This document shows positions 17,347 through 24,203 of a DNA stretch of 33,168 bases, piece by piece. Below the pieces are notes generated by a model. That model did not search any database. It saw only the letters and a list, made by a program, of their open reading frames with translations, and was not told the origin of the DNA. Made by a program: the position numbers and the translations under genes. The stretch is from positions 1-33,168 of the forward strand of contig CAJXJY010000017.1 of NCBI GenBank assembly GCA_913055875.1, given 5' to 3'. Each line of letters starts with the position of its first letter. The stretch's first letter is position 1. Source of the DNA: an uncultured Altererythrobacter sp. (GTDB taxonomy: Bacteria; Pseudomonadota; Alphaproteobacteria; Sphingomonadales; Sphingomonadaceae).

Positions 17347-17580
17347 TCAGGCGGCCTCTCCGGCCCGAGCGGCGGCGATGCGGTGGAGTTCGCAGGCATC
17401 GAGCGGACGGCCCCCGACCGCCCAGTCGTGCTCCTCGATCTCGCAGATGCGGACCCATGTCATCTCGCGCAGCGGCTCGCCGAGCACGCAAGCGAGCGCA
17501 TCGGTAACGCGGCGCGAAACCTCGTCCTTCTGCCGTCCGCTCAGCGCATCGCGCGGCACCTCGATCGTGACCAATGCCAT
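17347..17580 (-). CDS. tautomerase-superfamily small protein lacking Pro1
   Basis: A 77-residue protein resembling the 4-oxalocrotonate tautomerase superfamily: MALVTIEVP at the N-terminus, an amphipathic helix (LSGRQKDEVSRRVTDAL), then TWVRICEIEEHDWAVGGRPL, which matches the second beta strand and the W-x-V/I-GGRP turn of the family. The catalytic base of these enzymes is the N-terminal proline exposed after Met removal. Here the second codon is GCA, alanine, so normal tautomerase chemistry is doubtful. The start at 17580 is inferred from this alignment; an upstream extension is open but shows no family sequence. Divergent from a winged-helix regulator and upstream of two adhesin genes. Confidence 0.75.
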   Translation of the reverse strand: MALVTIEVPRDALSGRQKDEVSRRVTDALACVLGEPLREMTWVRICEIEEHDWAVGGRPLDACELHRIAAARAGEAA

Positions 17581-17599
17581 CCGAAACCGATCCCCGTTA

Positions 17600-17619
17600 C
17601 GGCACCCGAAACGGTGCCG
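17600..17619. promoter_or_regulatory. inverted repeat in the divergent adhesin/regulator control region
   Basis: CGGCACC and GGTGCCG face each other across a 6-base spacer (CGAAAC), within the region between the tautomerase-like start (17580) and the divergent regulator start. It is a candidate operator for the winged-helix regulator. It could instead be a leader hairpin. Confidence 0.35.
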
Positions 17620-17763
17620 ACGGGCCGAGGCTAGGAGAGTGCGGCGCGCAAGTCCTCCGCTCCACCTCCGCAATTTCTCCGCATTCGATTAGCGCTTGCT
17701 CCGCGATTTCAGCGTCTTATTGTGAACGCCCTGCAGCAACGGGCGTATTGGGGGTCGGCCAAG

Positions 17764-19320
17764 GTGATCGAGTTCGGCGAATTTGAACTCGATGCGGCCG
17801 CCTTCGAACTGCGGCGGCGCGGCAAGCGTGTCGCCATCCAGCCGCAGCTGATCGAATTGCTCGCCTTCCTGATCGACAATCGCGAGCGCGTGGTCGAACG
17901 CGGCGAGCTGGTGCAGGCGGTCTGGGGCGGACGCTTCGTGTCCGACCAGACGATCAGCAGCCGCATCAACGCGCTGCGCAGCCTGCTCGGCGACAGCGCG
18001 CGCGATCCGACGCTGATCAAGACGGTTCACCGCCGGGGGTTCCGCTTCATCGGCAAGGTGCGGCGGTCGAGTGCCGCCGCGAGAAGCGAACCGCCGGCGC
18101 AGCCGAGCGAGGCTGCGGCGCCCCGGGGCAAGCCGGCGATCGCGGTGCTGCCTTTCCGTCTCGTGGGGGTAGCCGGCCCGCATGCCGCTTTCGCCGAGGC
18201 TCTGCCGGCCGACATCATTACCGCGCTCTCGCGCCTGCGCTGGCTGTTGGTGATCGCGCGCGCCTCGAGCTTTCTCTATGGCGCAAAATCACTCGACCTG
18301 GCGCGCTTGCGCGACGATCTCGCGGTCGGCTTTGCCCTCACCGGCACAGTAGAAATTCTCGGCAATCGGCTCAAAGCGTGGGTCGAACTGGCCGATACTC
18401 GGTCGCGGTCAGTGGTCTGGTCGGACAATCTTGCGATCGACCTTGAGGAGATCCACGACGCGCGCGAACAGATCGCCCGCACCGTCGCGAGCCATGTCGA
18501 GGAGGGAATCGTCGATGCGGAGGCCACTCGGGCCAGACTGATCGCCCCGAGTGAACTCGGGGCCTGGGAGGCTTACCACCTCGGGATGGCGGCATTGCTC
18601 GATCCGCTCGGCCCGCGAATGGCGCACGGGCAGGAGCTGTTCGAACGCGCCGTCGCTGCCGATCCGCAGTTCTCGCGCGCGCATGCCGGGGTCGCACGCG
18701 CGATCGACATGCAGATATACAATGCGGCCGGAACGGACGTCGAAGTCGCATTCGCGCAGCTGCGGAGGTCGGCCCGAAAGGCGATCGAAAGCGATGCCCT
18801 CGATCCGTTCGCCAACGTGATGCAGGGGTTCGCGCATCGCTCCGGGGGGGATTTCGTGCAGGCGCGCAGATTGATCGAGCGCGCAATCGAGCTGAGCCCG
18901 AACTACGCCTTCGCGCATTCTGCATTGGGATCGACCGCCTACCTGACGGGTAGACTGGTGGAAGCCTTCGAACGAACTGGGCACGCCCTGCTACTAGACC
19001 CCCGCAACCGAACCAATTTCGAAACCGACAGCATTCACGCCCTCGCCGCGCTCGAACTCGGCCATGAGGACGCGGCTTTGGCGAGCGCAAGGCGCCTTGT
19101 CGCGAGACCCACCGACAGCCCGCTCGGCCTCACCAGCGCAGCCGTGGTCCTACATTGTTGCGGTGACAGCGAGCAGGCGAGGCATGCCGTTCGCCGGCTC
19201 TCAAAGGTCGATCCGAACCAAGTGCGGGAGGCAGCACTCAAAATGCCTTCATCCCTAGGCGGCATACAAGAAAAAGTCCTGACCACACTGGCAGCGTATT
19301 CGTTTGGTATGCGAGATTAG
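17764..19320 (+). CDS. winged-helix (OmpR/CadC-type) regulator with TolB-like and TPR C-terminal region
   Basis: A soluble regulator of about 518 residues. Residues 1-95 form an OmpR/PhoB-type winged helix (FGEFELDAAAFELRRRGK, QPQLIELLAFLIDNRERVV, ISSRINALRSLLGD, IKTVHRRGFRFIGKV). A segment near residues 125-230 starts AIAVLPF and resembles the TolB/FlgO-like domain seen in CadC-like and adenylate-cyclase-associated regulators. The C-terminal half has helical TPR-like repeats (ALDPFANVMQGFAHR, ELSPNYAFAHSALGS). No membrane segment separates the parts and there is no receiver domain, so it is neither CadC itself nor a classical response regulator. The GTG at 17764 puts the usual FGxFELD start at the N-terminus; GTG at 17722 is an alternative. 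Divergence from the adhesin array suggests control of it. Confidence 0.82.
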   Translation: MIEFGEFELDAAAFELRRRGKRVAIQPQLIELLAFLIDNRERVVERGELVQAVWGGRFVSDQTISSRINALRSLLGDSARDPTLIKTVHRRGFRFIGKVRRSSAAARSEPPAQPSEAAAPRGKPAIAVLPFRLVGVAGPHAAFAEALPADIITALSRLRWLLVIARASSFLYGAKSLDLARLRDDLAVGFALTGTVEILGNRLKAWVELADTRSRSVVWSDNLAIDLEEIHDAREQIARTVASHVEEGIVDAEATRARLIAPSELGAWEAYHLGMAALLDPLGPRMAHGQELFERAVAADPQFSRAHAGVARAIDMQIYNAAGTDVEVAFAQLRRSARKAIESDALDPFANVMQGFAHRSGGDFVQARRLIERAIELSPNYAFAHSALGSTAYLTGRLVEAFERTGHALLLDPRNRTNFETDSIHALAALELGHEDAALASARRLVARPTDSPLGLTSAAVVLHCCGDSEQARHAVRRLSKVDPNQVREAALKMPSSLGGIQEKVLTTLAAYSFGMRD

Positions 19321-19362
19321 GCTGCGTTGACAAAAGGGATTCCCAAACCGGTCACTACCTGA

Positions 19363-19974
19363 TCAAGACTGCTTTTGCGGAGCAGCTATGGATCGTCGGG
19401 ATTTGCCGATACGGAGTGGGAGATTATCGGGCCCCTGCTGCCGCCCGAGCGCGGGCAGCGGGGTGCCGTCGCCCATTTCGCCGTTCTTTTCGATGTCCTC
19501 GATCAACATCTTCATCTCCGCGATTTCCTTTACCTGCGCCTCAATAATGGCGTCGGCCAGCTTGCGCACCCGCGGGTCCGTGATCTCCGCGCGACTGCTT
19601 GTCAGCACGGCGATGGAGTGGTGCGGTATCATCGCCGACATGTATTCCTCGTCGTTGACGGTGGCTTGGCTGCGTACCAGCCACAGCGCCACGGCGAACA
19701 CCAGCACGCCGACGCTCAAGATGATGAAATTCTTCGTTTTGTCCTTGTACATGCCCCGCATGAAGAGGAGCATGACGATCATCATCGTACCGCCCATTAC
19801 GAAGGTCATCCAGAAGCGCGTTTCGCTCCACATCGCGTGATTGAATTCGTACGTATTCAGATACATCAAGCCGAACATGATGGCGTTTGAGGTTGCCACC
19901 ATGGCCATGAAACGCCAGTACTGGCCCCCTTCGCCGTTATGCTGCTGGTGATCGGGTTTTTGCACTTCGGACAT
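19363..19974 (-). CDS. DUF305 membrane protein with an altered C-terminus
   Basis: A 203-residue protein with about three membrane segments near residues 20-105 (FMAMVATSNAIMFGLMYL, FWMTFVMGGTMMIVMLLFM, FIILSVGVLVFAVALWLV), followed by a DUF305 ferritin-like domain with the signature EEYMSAMIPHHSIAVLTS and EIAEMKMLIEDIEKNG. DUF305 proteins often accompany copper or metal-resistance genes; the His pair is the likely metal site. The start is ATG at 19974, five bases after GGAGG. The last roughly 29 residues (from LGRQQGPDN) do not look like the family: this part is antisense to a transposase scrap read on the plus strand, so the native tail was lost and replaced. Function of the product is uncertain. 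Confidence 0.8.
   Translation of the reverse strand: MSEVQKPDHQQHNGEGGQYWRFMAMVATSNAIMFGLMYLNTYEFNHAMWSETRFWMTFVMGGTMMIVMLLFMRGMYKDKTKNFIILSVGVLVFAVALWLVRSQATVNDEEYMSAMIPHHSIAVLTSSRAEITDPRVRKLADAIIEAQVKEIAEMKMLIEDIEKNGEMGDGTPLPALGRQQGPDNLPLRIGKSRRSIAAPQKQS
19384..19464 (+). mobile_element. remnant of an IS5-family transposase N-terminus
   Basis: One plus-strand frame reads SYGSSGFADTEWEIIGPLL followed by PPERGQR, the typical opening of IS5-group transposases (usually DTEW-x-II-x-PLLPPERG). It then passes directly into sequence that is antisense DUF305 coding. Only about 27 codons remain. GCTGCGTTGACAAA at 19321-19334 might be the element's outer end, but no partner inverted repeat was found in the window. 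Confidence 0.65.
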
Positions 19975-20075
19975 CCAGTCCTCCAATTTGCTAAGGGTGC
20001 TTTGGTCATGCGGTGTAGCTTAGCCCATCAAGACAAATCTCGCTGACCCTGTGAGATCAGCCTAGGGCGACCTTC

Positions 20076-20354
20076 TCACTCTCGATCCCGAAGCCAAGAA
20101 AGTGATCCCTCGGCCATACCCATAAACTTCGGATTGCGGTCGAGCGGGGCAACCAAGAGCGCTGTGTCCTTTGGCAGTTGCCACTTGATCTGATGGTATA
20201 ACTTTGAACGGGAGAGGTTGCTTTCGATAAGAAAGAGTCCATCAGCCAACCGTTTTCCATCCCCGTGGAGGTTGATGCCGTTTGGTACGCTCTCAGCTTG
20301 CGGGATCACCAACAAAAAGAGAGAACTCTCGTCGTTTTCTGCATCGCCGATCAT
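20076..20354 (-). CDS. small hypothetical protein, 92 residues
   Basis: The frame has a composed, protein-like sequence: a beta-rich start (SSLFLLVIPQAESVPNGI), LADGLFLIESNLSRSKLYH, KWQLPKDTALLVAPLDRNP and KFMGMAEGSLSWLR. I do not recognise a domain with confidence. It lacks a clear ribosome-binding site at the proposed ATG (20354), and the open frame continues upstream into sequence antisense to the ligD relic, so the true start is uncertain. It lies in a patchwork region between a DUF305 gene and degenerate ligD. It may be a real cargo gene or a decaying one. Confidence 0.45.
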   Translation of the reverse strand: MIGDAENDESSLFLLVIPQAESVPNGINLHGDGKRLADGLFLIESNLSRSKLYHQIKWQLPKDTALLVAPLDRNPKFMGMAEGSLSWLRDRE

Positions 20355-20454
20355 GGCAAGGTTCGGAAACGCTAGGACGAGGCCTCTAGGAAATGCGCCA
20401 CATTCTCCGCCACTCGCTCTCCGAAGATCTGGTGATCCTGGCGAAGGATGGGGT

Positions 20455-20715
20455 CTTCCGGGGCAAGGCAAGCGCAAGGGCAAAATCTTCATCGACTGGC
20501 TCACAAACCAGCGCGGCAGCACAACCGTGGTGCCCTGTTCCGCCCGCGCGCAGAGTGGCGCGTCAGGGGCCTGCCGATCGCTGGGGCGAGTTGAAGGACA
20601 TCAAGGACGCCAAGCCATTCGCGCGATCGGCGATGCGGACAGTCTCCTGCTCCGCGCGAACGAGAAGTCACTTAGGGGCTGGGGCTTTTCGGACCAGTTT
20701 TTGCCCAAATTGTGA
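20455..20715 (+). pseudogene. frameshifted relic of a second ligD (polymerase-domain C-terminus)
   Basis: The plus strand encodes GKRKGKIFIDWLTNQRGSTT and later GWGFSDQFLP, matching KRKGRIFIDWLRNQRGSTAV and GWGFADQKLP at the C-terminus of the intact LigD at 7410. Between them the homology WGELKDIKDAKPFA is found one frame over (from about 20582), and the original frame resumes at about 20626 (IGDADSLLL against IDNAAALID). Two compensating frameshifts and the absence of the other roughly 750 residues show that it is dead. It differs at many positions from the intact copy, so it is an old paralogue or an acquired homologue rather than a recent duplication. Confidence 0.85.
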
Positions 20716-20942
20716 TGGCGAGAACGACCGGCACGATTGGACCGGCAACCGGCAGCCTGTCAAACGTGGCTTCTGGCGTCCAACAAACGCAATATCCGTA
20801 TTATCTGTACCTGCATCCCTGAGGGCGGGGATGAGAACCGCTACTGAACTGCGGAGCGGTTACCAAGGGCTCAGGTTTTTAGGGGGCGTTTAGGGGAACG
20901 TACGCAGCTAGCGCATTTTATATCAAGAAAAACAATGGAAAG

Positions 20943-21032
<90 letters not shown>

Positions 21033-21151
21033 GCAGAGGACTGGCAGGCGCATTCGCGCTCCGTCGGGTCGTGGGAGCGCGGCGGTTAGCGAAAGGGGGC
21101 GGGCTTGCCAAGTGCTTTGTCGAACGAATGGGGGACTGGGCGCACGACATG

Positions 21152-21179
21152 CTTGTTTCGCACCTGCAAAATCCTATAT
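21152..21179 (+). promoter_or_regulatory. predicted RpoH (heat-shock) promoter of hspQ
   Basis: CTTG (21152-21155), 17 bases, then CCTATAT (21173-21179). This agrees with the alphaproteobacterial sigma-32 consensus CTTG-N17/18-CYTATNT. The expected transcription start lies around 21185-21187, only a few bases before the hspQ ATG. Confidence 0.7.
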
Positions 21180-21189
21180 CCTCCCCGTC

Positions 21190-21570
21190 ATGGAACGCTC
21201 GCAGTTCTTCTCCGCACAGGCCGGCCGCACGATCGACGTTCCCTGCCACGCCAAGGCACGGTTCGGGATCGGCGATGTCGTGCGGCATCGCATGTTCGAC
21301 TTTCGCGGGGTCATCTTCGATGTCGATCCGGTCTTCGCCAACAGCGAGGAATGGTACGAGTCGATCCCCGAAGACATCCGGCCGAAGCGCGAACAGCCCT
21401 ATTACCACCTGCTCGCCGAGAACGACGATTCGTCCTACGTCGCCTATGTCAGCCAGCAGAACCTGCTGCCAGATGCCGAGAGCGGCCCGGTCGACCATCC
21501 CAATGTCGAAGAGCTGTTCGAACGCTTCGACGGCTCGCGCTATCGTATGCGGCGGTCGCTGACGCATTGA
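21190..21570 (+). CDS. hspQ: HspQ, heat-shock protein / YccV-like hemimethylated-DNA-binding domain
   Basis: A 126-residue cytoplasmic protein of the HspQ (YccV) family. The core runs from KARFGIGDVVRHRMFDFRG through VFDVDPVFANSEEWY to the conserved RPKREQPYYHLLAEN, followed by YVAYVSQQNLL and the family's C-terminal HPNVEELF. In Enterobacteria HspQ acts as a specificity factor for Lon and also binds hemimethylated DNA; here a stress-proteolysis role is inferred. A predicted RpoH promoter ends 10 bp before the ATG. No Shine-Dalgarno fits in the short leader, so initiation may be almost leaderless. It converges on an ABC permease across a structured repeat element. Confidence 0.93.
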   Translation: MERSQFFSAQAGRTIDVPCHAKARFGIGDVVRHRMFDFRGVIFDVDPVFANSEEWYESIPEDIRPKREQPYYHLLAENDDSSYVAYVSQQNLLPDAESGPVDHPNVEELFERFDGSRYRMRRSLTH

Positions 21571-21637
21571 CTTTGTGTTATTTGTTTTCCGGCGGTGACG
21601 CGACCTGTCACTATGTTGCAGTCGTCGGACCGCCGGG

Positions 21638-21722
21638 TGCGGCACCAGCCCACTCCCCCACCCGGCCACCCATAGGTTACTATAGTCAGGGTGGCCGGGT
21701 GGGGGAGTGGGCTGGTGCCGCA
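21638..21722. repeat. 34-bp perfect stem with 17-nt loop (element copy 1)
   Basis: Arms 21638-21671 and 21689-21722 are exact complements over 34 bp; the loop is 21672-21688. Element copy 2 has the same geometry (34/17/34). Six arm positions differ between the copies, all compensated on the opposite arm. The loop contains ATAG-GTTA-CTAT, a possible small inner stem. Confidence 0.95.
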
Positions 21723-21723
21723 A

Positions 21724-21745
21724 GGATCGGACGGAGGTCCGATCC
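21724..21745. repeat. GGAG-loop hairpin (element copy 1)
   Basis: GGATCGGAC, loop GGAG, GTCCGATCC: nine perfect base pairs closing a tetraloop. The AC-GGAG-GT centre is identical in the two hairpins of element copy 2, while the outer seven stem positions differ with full compensation. Confidence 0.9.
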
Positions 21746-21850
21746 GCAGCAACAAAAGACACCGGGAGGGGGAGCGGGCCGGTGCCGCTACTGGCGGTCC
21801 TACGATTGCCAAGCAGCGACAGGTCTCGTCACCGCCGGAAAACACACATC

Positions 21851-22741
21851 TCAGCTCTTCAGCTTCCACCCGCTCTTCAGCACGCGGTAGCAGACCACTG
21901 CCAGCACCAGGTTGAACACGCCCATGCCGATCGCGCCGTGCAGCACCGCCAAATCGGTGTTGCCGATATCGCTCTCGCCGAGGAAACCGTAGCGGAAGCC
22001 CGAGATCACGTAGAAGAACGGGTTGGCGCGGCTGATCGTCTGGAACACCGGGGCGAGGTTGTCGATCACGTAGAACGTCCCCGACAGCAGGCTGAGCGGC
22101 GCGACCACGAAATTGGTGATTGCGGCGTTGTGATCGAATTTCTCCGCCCAGATCGAGGACAGCAGCCCGATCAGCGACAGCATGACCGCGCCCATCAGGC
22201 CGAACCAGATCACCGCCCACCAGTGCGCGACGCCGAGCGATACGCCCGGCCACAGCGCCATCGCCAGCGCGACCGTGCCGCCGACCATCACCGCGCGCGT
22301 GACCGCGGCGGCGGTGATACCCGCCATCAACTCACCCTCGGTCAGCGGCGGCATCAGCAGGTCGACGATCGTCCCCTGGATCTTGCCCGACAGGAACGAG
22401 AAGCTCGAATTGGCGAAGGCGTTCTGCATCATCGCCATCACGATCAGCCCAGGTGCGACGAAGCTGGCGAAAGGCACGCCGAGCACTTCGCGGCCCGAGC
22501 GGCCGAGCGCGACGGTGAAAATGACCAGAAACAGCAGCGTGGTGACCGCCGGAGCCCAGATCGTCTGCGTCTGGACCTTGAGAAACCGCCGAACCTCCTT
22601 AATATAGAGGCTCCACAAGCCGATGCGGTTGATCCCGTGGAAAACGGGCTCGCCGCGCGGCGGAAACCGGTGCCCCTCCCCGGGATTGGTGTCGACGAGA
22701 GATACGTCCGGAGCATCCGGATTGTGGGCTTGATCGGCCAT
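21851..22741 (-). CDS. ABC-2 type transporter permease
   Basis: A 296-residue inner-membrane protein of the ABC-2 permease family. About 40 polar residues precede GLWSLYIKEVRRFLK and six hydrophobic segments (ITAAAVTRAVMVGGTVALAM, WAVIWFGLMGAVMLSLIGLL, NLVLAVVCYRVL and others). NPFFYVISGFRYGFLG is the conserved C-terminal signature of YadH/NodJ-type permeases. Family members export glycans, lipids or drugs with a separate ATPase, which is not in this window, so the substrate is unknown. The start ATG at 22741 (MADQAHNPD) is chosen because it gives a usual length; the open frame upstream overlaps the divergent gcrA gene. Its 3' end abuts the structured repeat element. Confidence 0.9.
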   Translation of the reverse strand: MADQAHNPDAPDVSLVDTNPGEGHRFPPRGEPVFHGINRIGLWSLYIKEVRRFLKVQTQTIWAPAVTTLLFLVIFTVALGRSGREVLGVPFASFVAPGLIVMAMMQNAFANSSFSFLSGKIQGTIVDLLMPPLTEGELMAGITAAAVTRAVMVGGTVALAMALWPGVSLGVAHWWAVIWFGLMGAVMLSLIGLLSSIWAEKFDHNAAITNFVVAPLSLLSGTFYVIDNLAPVFQTISRANPFFYVISGFRYGFLGESDIGNTDLAVLHGAIGMGVFNLVLAVVCYRVLKSGWKLKS

Positions 22742-22828
22742 GGTGGCGCGCCTAGGGCGATGCGCCGCCGCTGACAAGCCGGGTGCGGAATTGCGAGCCG
22801 GAAATACGAGTACGAGAATGGAGTTTCG

Positions 22829-23521
22829 ATGAGCTGGACCGACGAACGGATCGCGACGCTGAAGAAGATGTGGGAAGGCGGCTCGACCGCCAGCCAGATC
22901 GCCGATGAGCTGGGCGGGGTCAGCCGCAACGCGGTGATCGGCAAGGCGCATCGCCTCGGCCTCAAGTCGCGCCCCTCGCCGGTCAAGGCGAAGGAGAAGA
23001 AGAAGGCGCCGGCGAAGAAGAAGGCCGCGGCGAAACCCGTCGCCAGGAAGGCCGCGCCCGCCGCGAAGCCAGCGCCCAAGCGCTCCGCTCCGCCCGCGGG
23101 CAACGCGGCCGCGGCGCCGCAGCAGCAGCAGTCGGGCAAGTCCGACATCCCCTCGCAGCCACTGCCCGATCCGCGCCCCGACCTGCCCAAGATCGTTTCG
23201 GTCGGCCCCGGCGGCTTCCTGCGGCAGGGTCCGGGCGACCAGCAGGCGCCGATCCCGCCCGCGCCCCCGCGGCGGCTGGTGCCGGCCAAGCCGAGCCCCG
23301 AGATCGCCGACAAGACCAGCCTGCTCGACCTGTCGGACAAGGTTTGCCGCTGGCCGATGGGCCATCCGGGTGAGCCCGATTTCCACTTCTGCGGCGAGAA
23401 GGTGAACCCCGGCTTCCCCTATTGCGTCGAGCATTGCGGGCGCGCCTACCAGGCGCAGCTGCCGCGCGGCGCGCGCCGCCCCCCGCCGCCGCTGCCGTTC
23501 GGCGGCCCGCGCGTACGATAG
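22829..23521 (+). CDS. gcrA: GcrA, cell-cycle transcription regulator
   Basis: A 230-residue alphaproteobacterial regulator. The N-terminal 50 residues are the GcrA DNA-binding domain (MSWTDERIATLKKMWEGGST, ASQIADELGGVSRNAVIGKA, HRLGLKSRPSP). A long Lys/Ala/Pro-rich linker (KEKKKAPAKKKAAAKP) leads to the C-terminal sigma-70-contacting domain, with KVCRWPMGHPGEPDFHFCG and YCVEHCGRAYQ. In Caulobacter GcrA binds RNA polymerase sigma-70 and activates promoters carrying CcrM-methylated GANTC sites. The linker is longer and more basic than in many homologues. AATGGAG precedes the ATG. I saw no GANTC in the 87 bp upstream, so self-control by methylation is not indicated. Confidence 0.95.
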   Translation: MSWTDERIATLKKMWEGGSTASQIADELGGVSRNAVIGKAHRLGLKSRPSPVKAKEKKKAPAKKKAAAKPVARKAAPAAKPAPKRSAPPAGNAAAAPQQQQSGKSDIPSQPLPDPRPDLPKIVSVGPGGFLRQGPGDQQAPIPPAPPRRLVPAKPSPEIADKTSLLDLSDKVCRWPMGHPGEPDFHFCGEKVNPGFPYCVEHCGRAYQAQLPRGARRPPPPLPFGGPRVR

Positions 23522-23665
23522 GCGCGCGCGGTTCCGCCGGGGCGCCGATCCGACTTTGCAAATACGAGACCAGGGCGGGAATTTTCCGCCGCCCTGTTGA
23601 AATTGCACGCTTTTCACGGTAGCATAATCCATCACCGGCTAGCTGTGTCGCTGGAGGGGGCTCCC

Positions 23666-24202
23666 GTGAATGAGATGAAGAAGCTCGACGTGCCGATCGA
23701 GCGCGACTGGTTTTTCCGGCGGATGATCCGCACGTTCGCCAAATCGCTCGAGGAAACCGTTGGGGTCAGCGAGGCGTCGGGATACGTCGCGCTGGTCGGT
23801 TCCGAAATGGGTCAGTGGATCGAGAGCGAATACCAGAAATCGGCCGACGAAGATTGTTTCGGTCGCGAAGAGGTCGCCGAAATGCTGGTCGATCTCAAGC
23901 GCCGCATCGGGGGCGATTTCCATATCGTCAGCGTCGACGAGAACAGGATCGTTCTCGGCAACCGCAAGTGTCCGTTCGACGAACTGGCGATCGGGCGGCC
24001 CTCGCTGTGCCAGATGACCTCGAACGTGTTCGGCCGCATCACCGCCAACCAGCTCGGCTATGCGCGAATCGAGCTCGAGGAGACGATCGCCAAAGGCCAT
24101 GACGGGTGCCACATCGTCATCCACCTGAAGCCGGACGGCGACACCACGCCCGAGGATCAGCACGAATTCTATCCGCAGGAAGAAAGCTGCGCCTCGGAAT
24201 AG
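23666..24202 (+). CDS. methanogen output domain 1 (MetOD1)-like signalling protein
   Basis: A 178-residue soluble protein resembling the MetOD1 family of predicted sensory/output domains. Conserved elements are FFRRMIRTFAKSLEETVGVS, GYVALVGSEMGQWIESEY, LVDLKRRIGGDFHIVS, GNRKCPF, then PSLCQMTSNVFGRI and YARIELEETIAKGHDGCHI, with three cysteines that could bind a ligand or metal. The GTG start at 23666 has GGAGGGGG just upstream; the ATG at 23675 is an alternative. One base separates its stop from the histidine kinase start, so the two should be made together. It probably senses for, or modulates, the kinase; this is inferred from position. Confidence 0.8.
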   Translation: MNEMKKLDVPIERDWFFRRMIRTFAKSLEETVGVSEASGYVALVGSEMGQWIESEYQKSADEDCFGREEVAEMLVDLKRRIGGDFHIVSVDENRIVLGNRKCPFDELAIGRPSLCQMTSNVFGRITANQLGYARIELEETIAKGHDGCHIVIHLKPDGDTTPEDQHEFYPQEESCASE

Positions 24203-24203
24203 C

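Larger units (their letters stand above)
21583..21844. repeat. structured intergenic palindromic element, copy 1 (full length, with terminal inverted repeats)
   Basis: A 262-bp element filling the gap between convergent hspQ and the ABC permease. Its ends are perfect 18-bp inverted repeats (TGTTTTCCGGCGGTGACG at 21583 and its complement ending at 21844), and the similarity continues inward for about 85 bases at roughly 84 percent by eye. Inside are a short stem (CCGGCGGT 21589-21596 with ACCGCCGG 21629-21636), a perfect 34-bp hairpin (21638-21722), a 9-bp GGAG-loop hairpin (21724-21745) and a degenerate extra copy of the right arm (about 21763-21788). A related copy lies at 25820-26062. No protein-coding frame is convincing in it. 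Confidence 0.9.

Noticed and set aside
15396-17507. Very long open frame on the plus strand opposite the short adhesin
   Set aside because: It is the shadow of a GC-rich repeat-coding gene. The minus-strand frame has a signal peptide, YadA repeats and an anchor; the plus frame is Arg/Gly-rich without any domain.
17722-17763. Earlier GTG start for the winged-helix regulator
   Set aside because: No Shine-Dalgarno precedes it and the added residues do not resemble the domain. It remains possible and is given as an alternative.
22742-22828. CcrM-methylation (GANTC) control of gcrA
   Set aside because: No GANTC site is present in the short divergent region upstream of gcrA.
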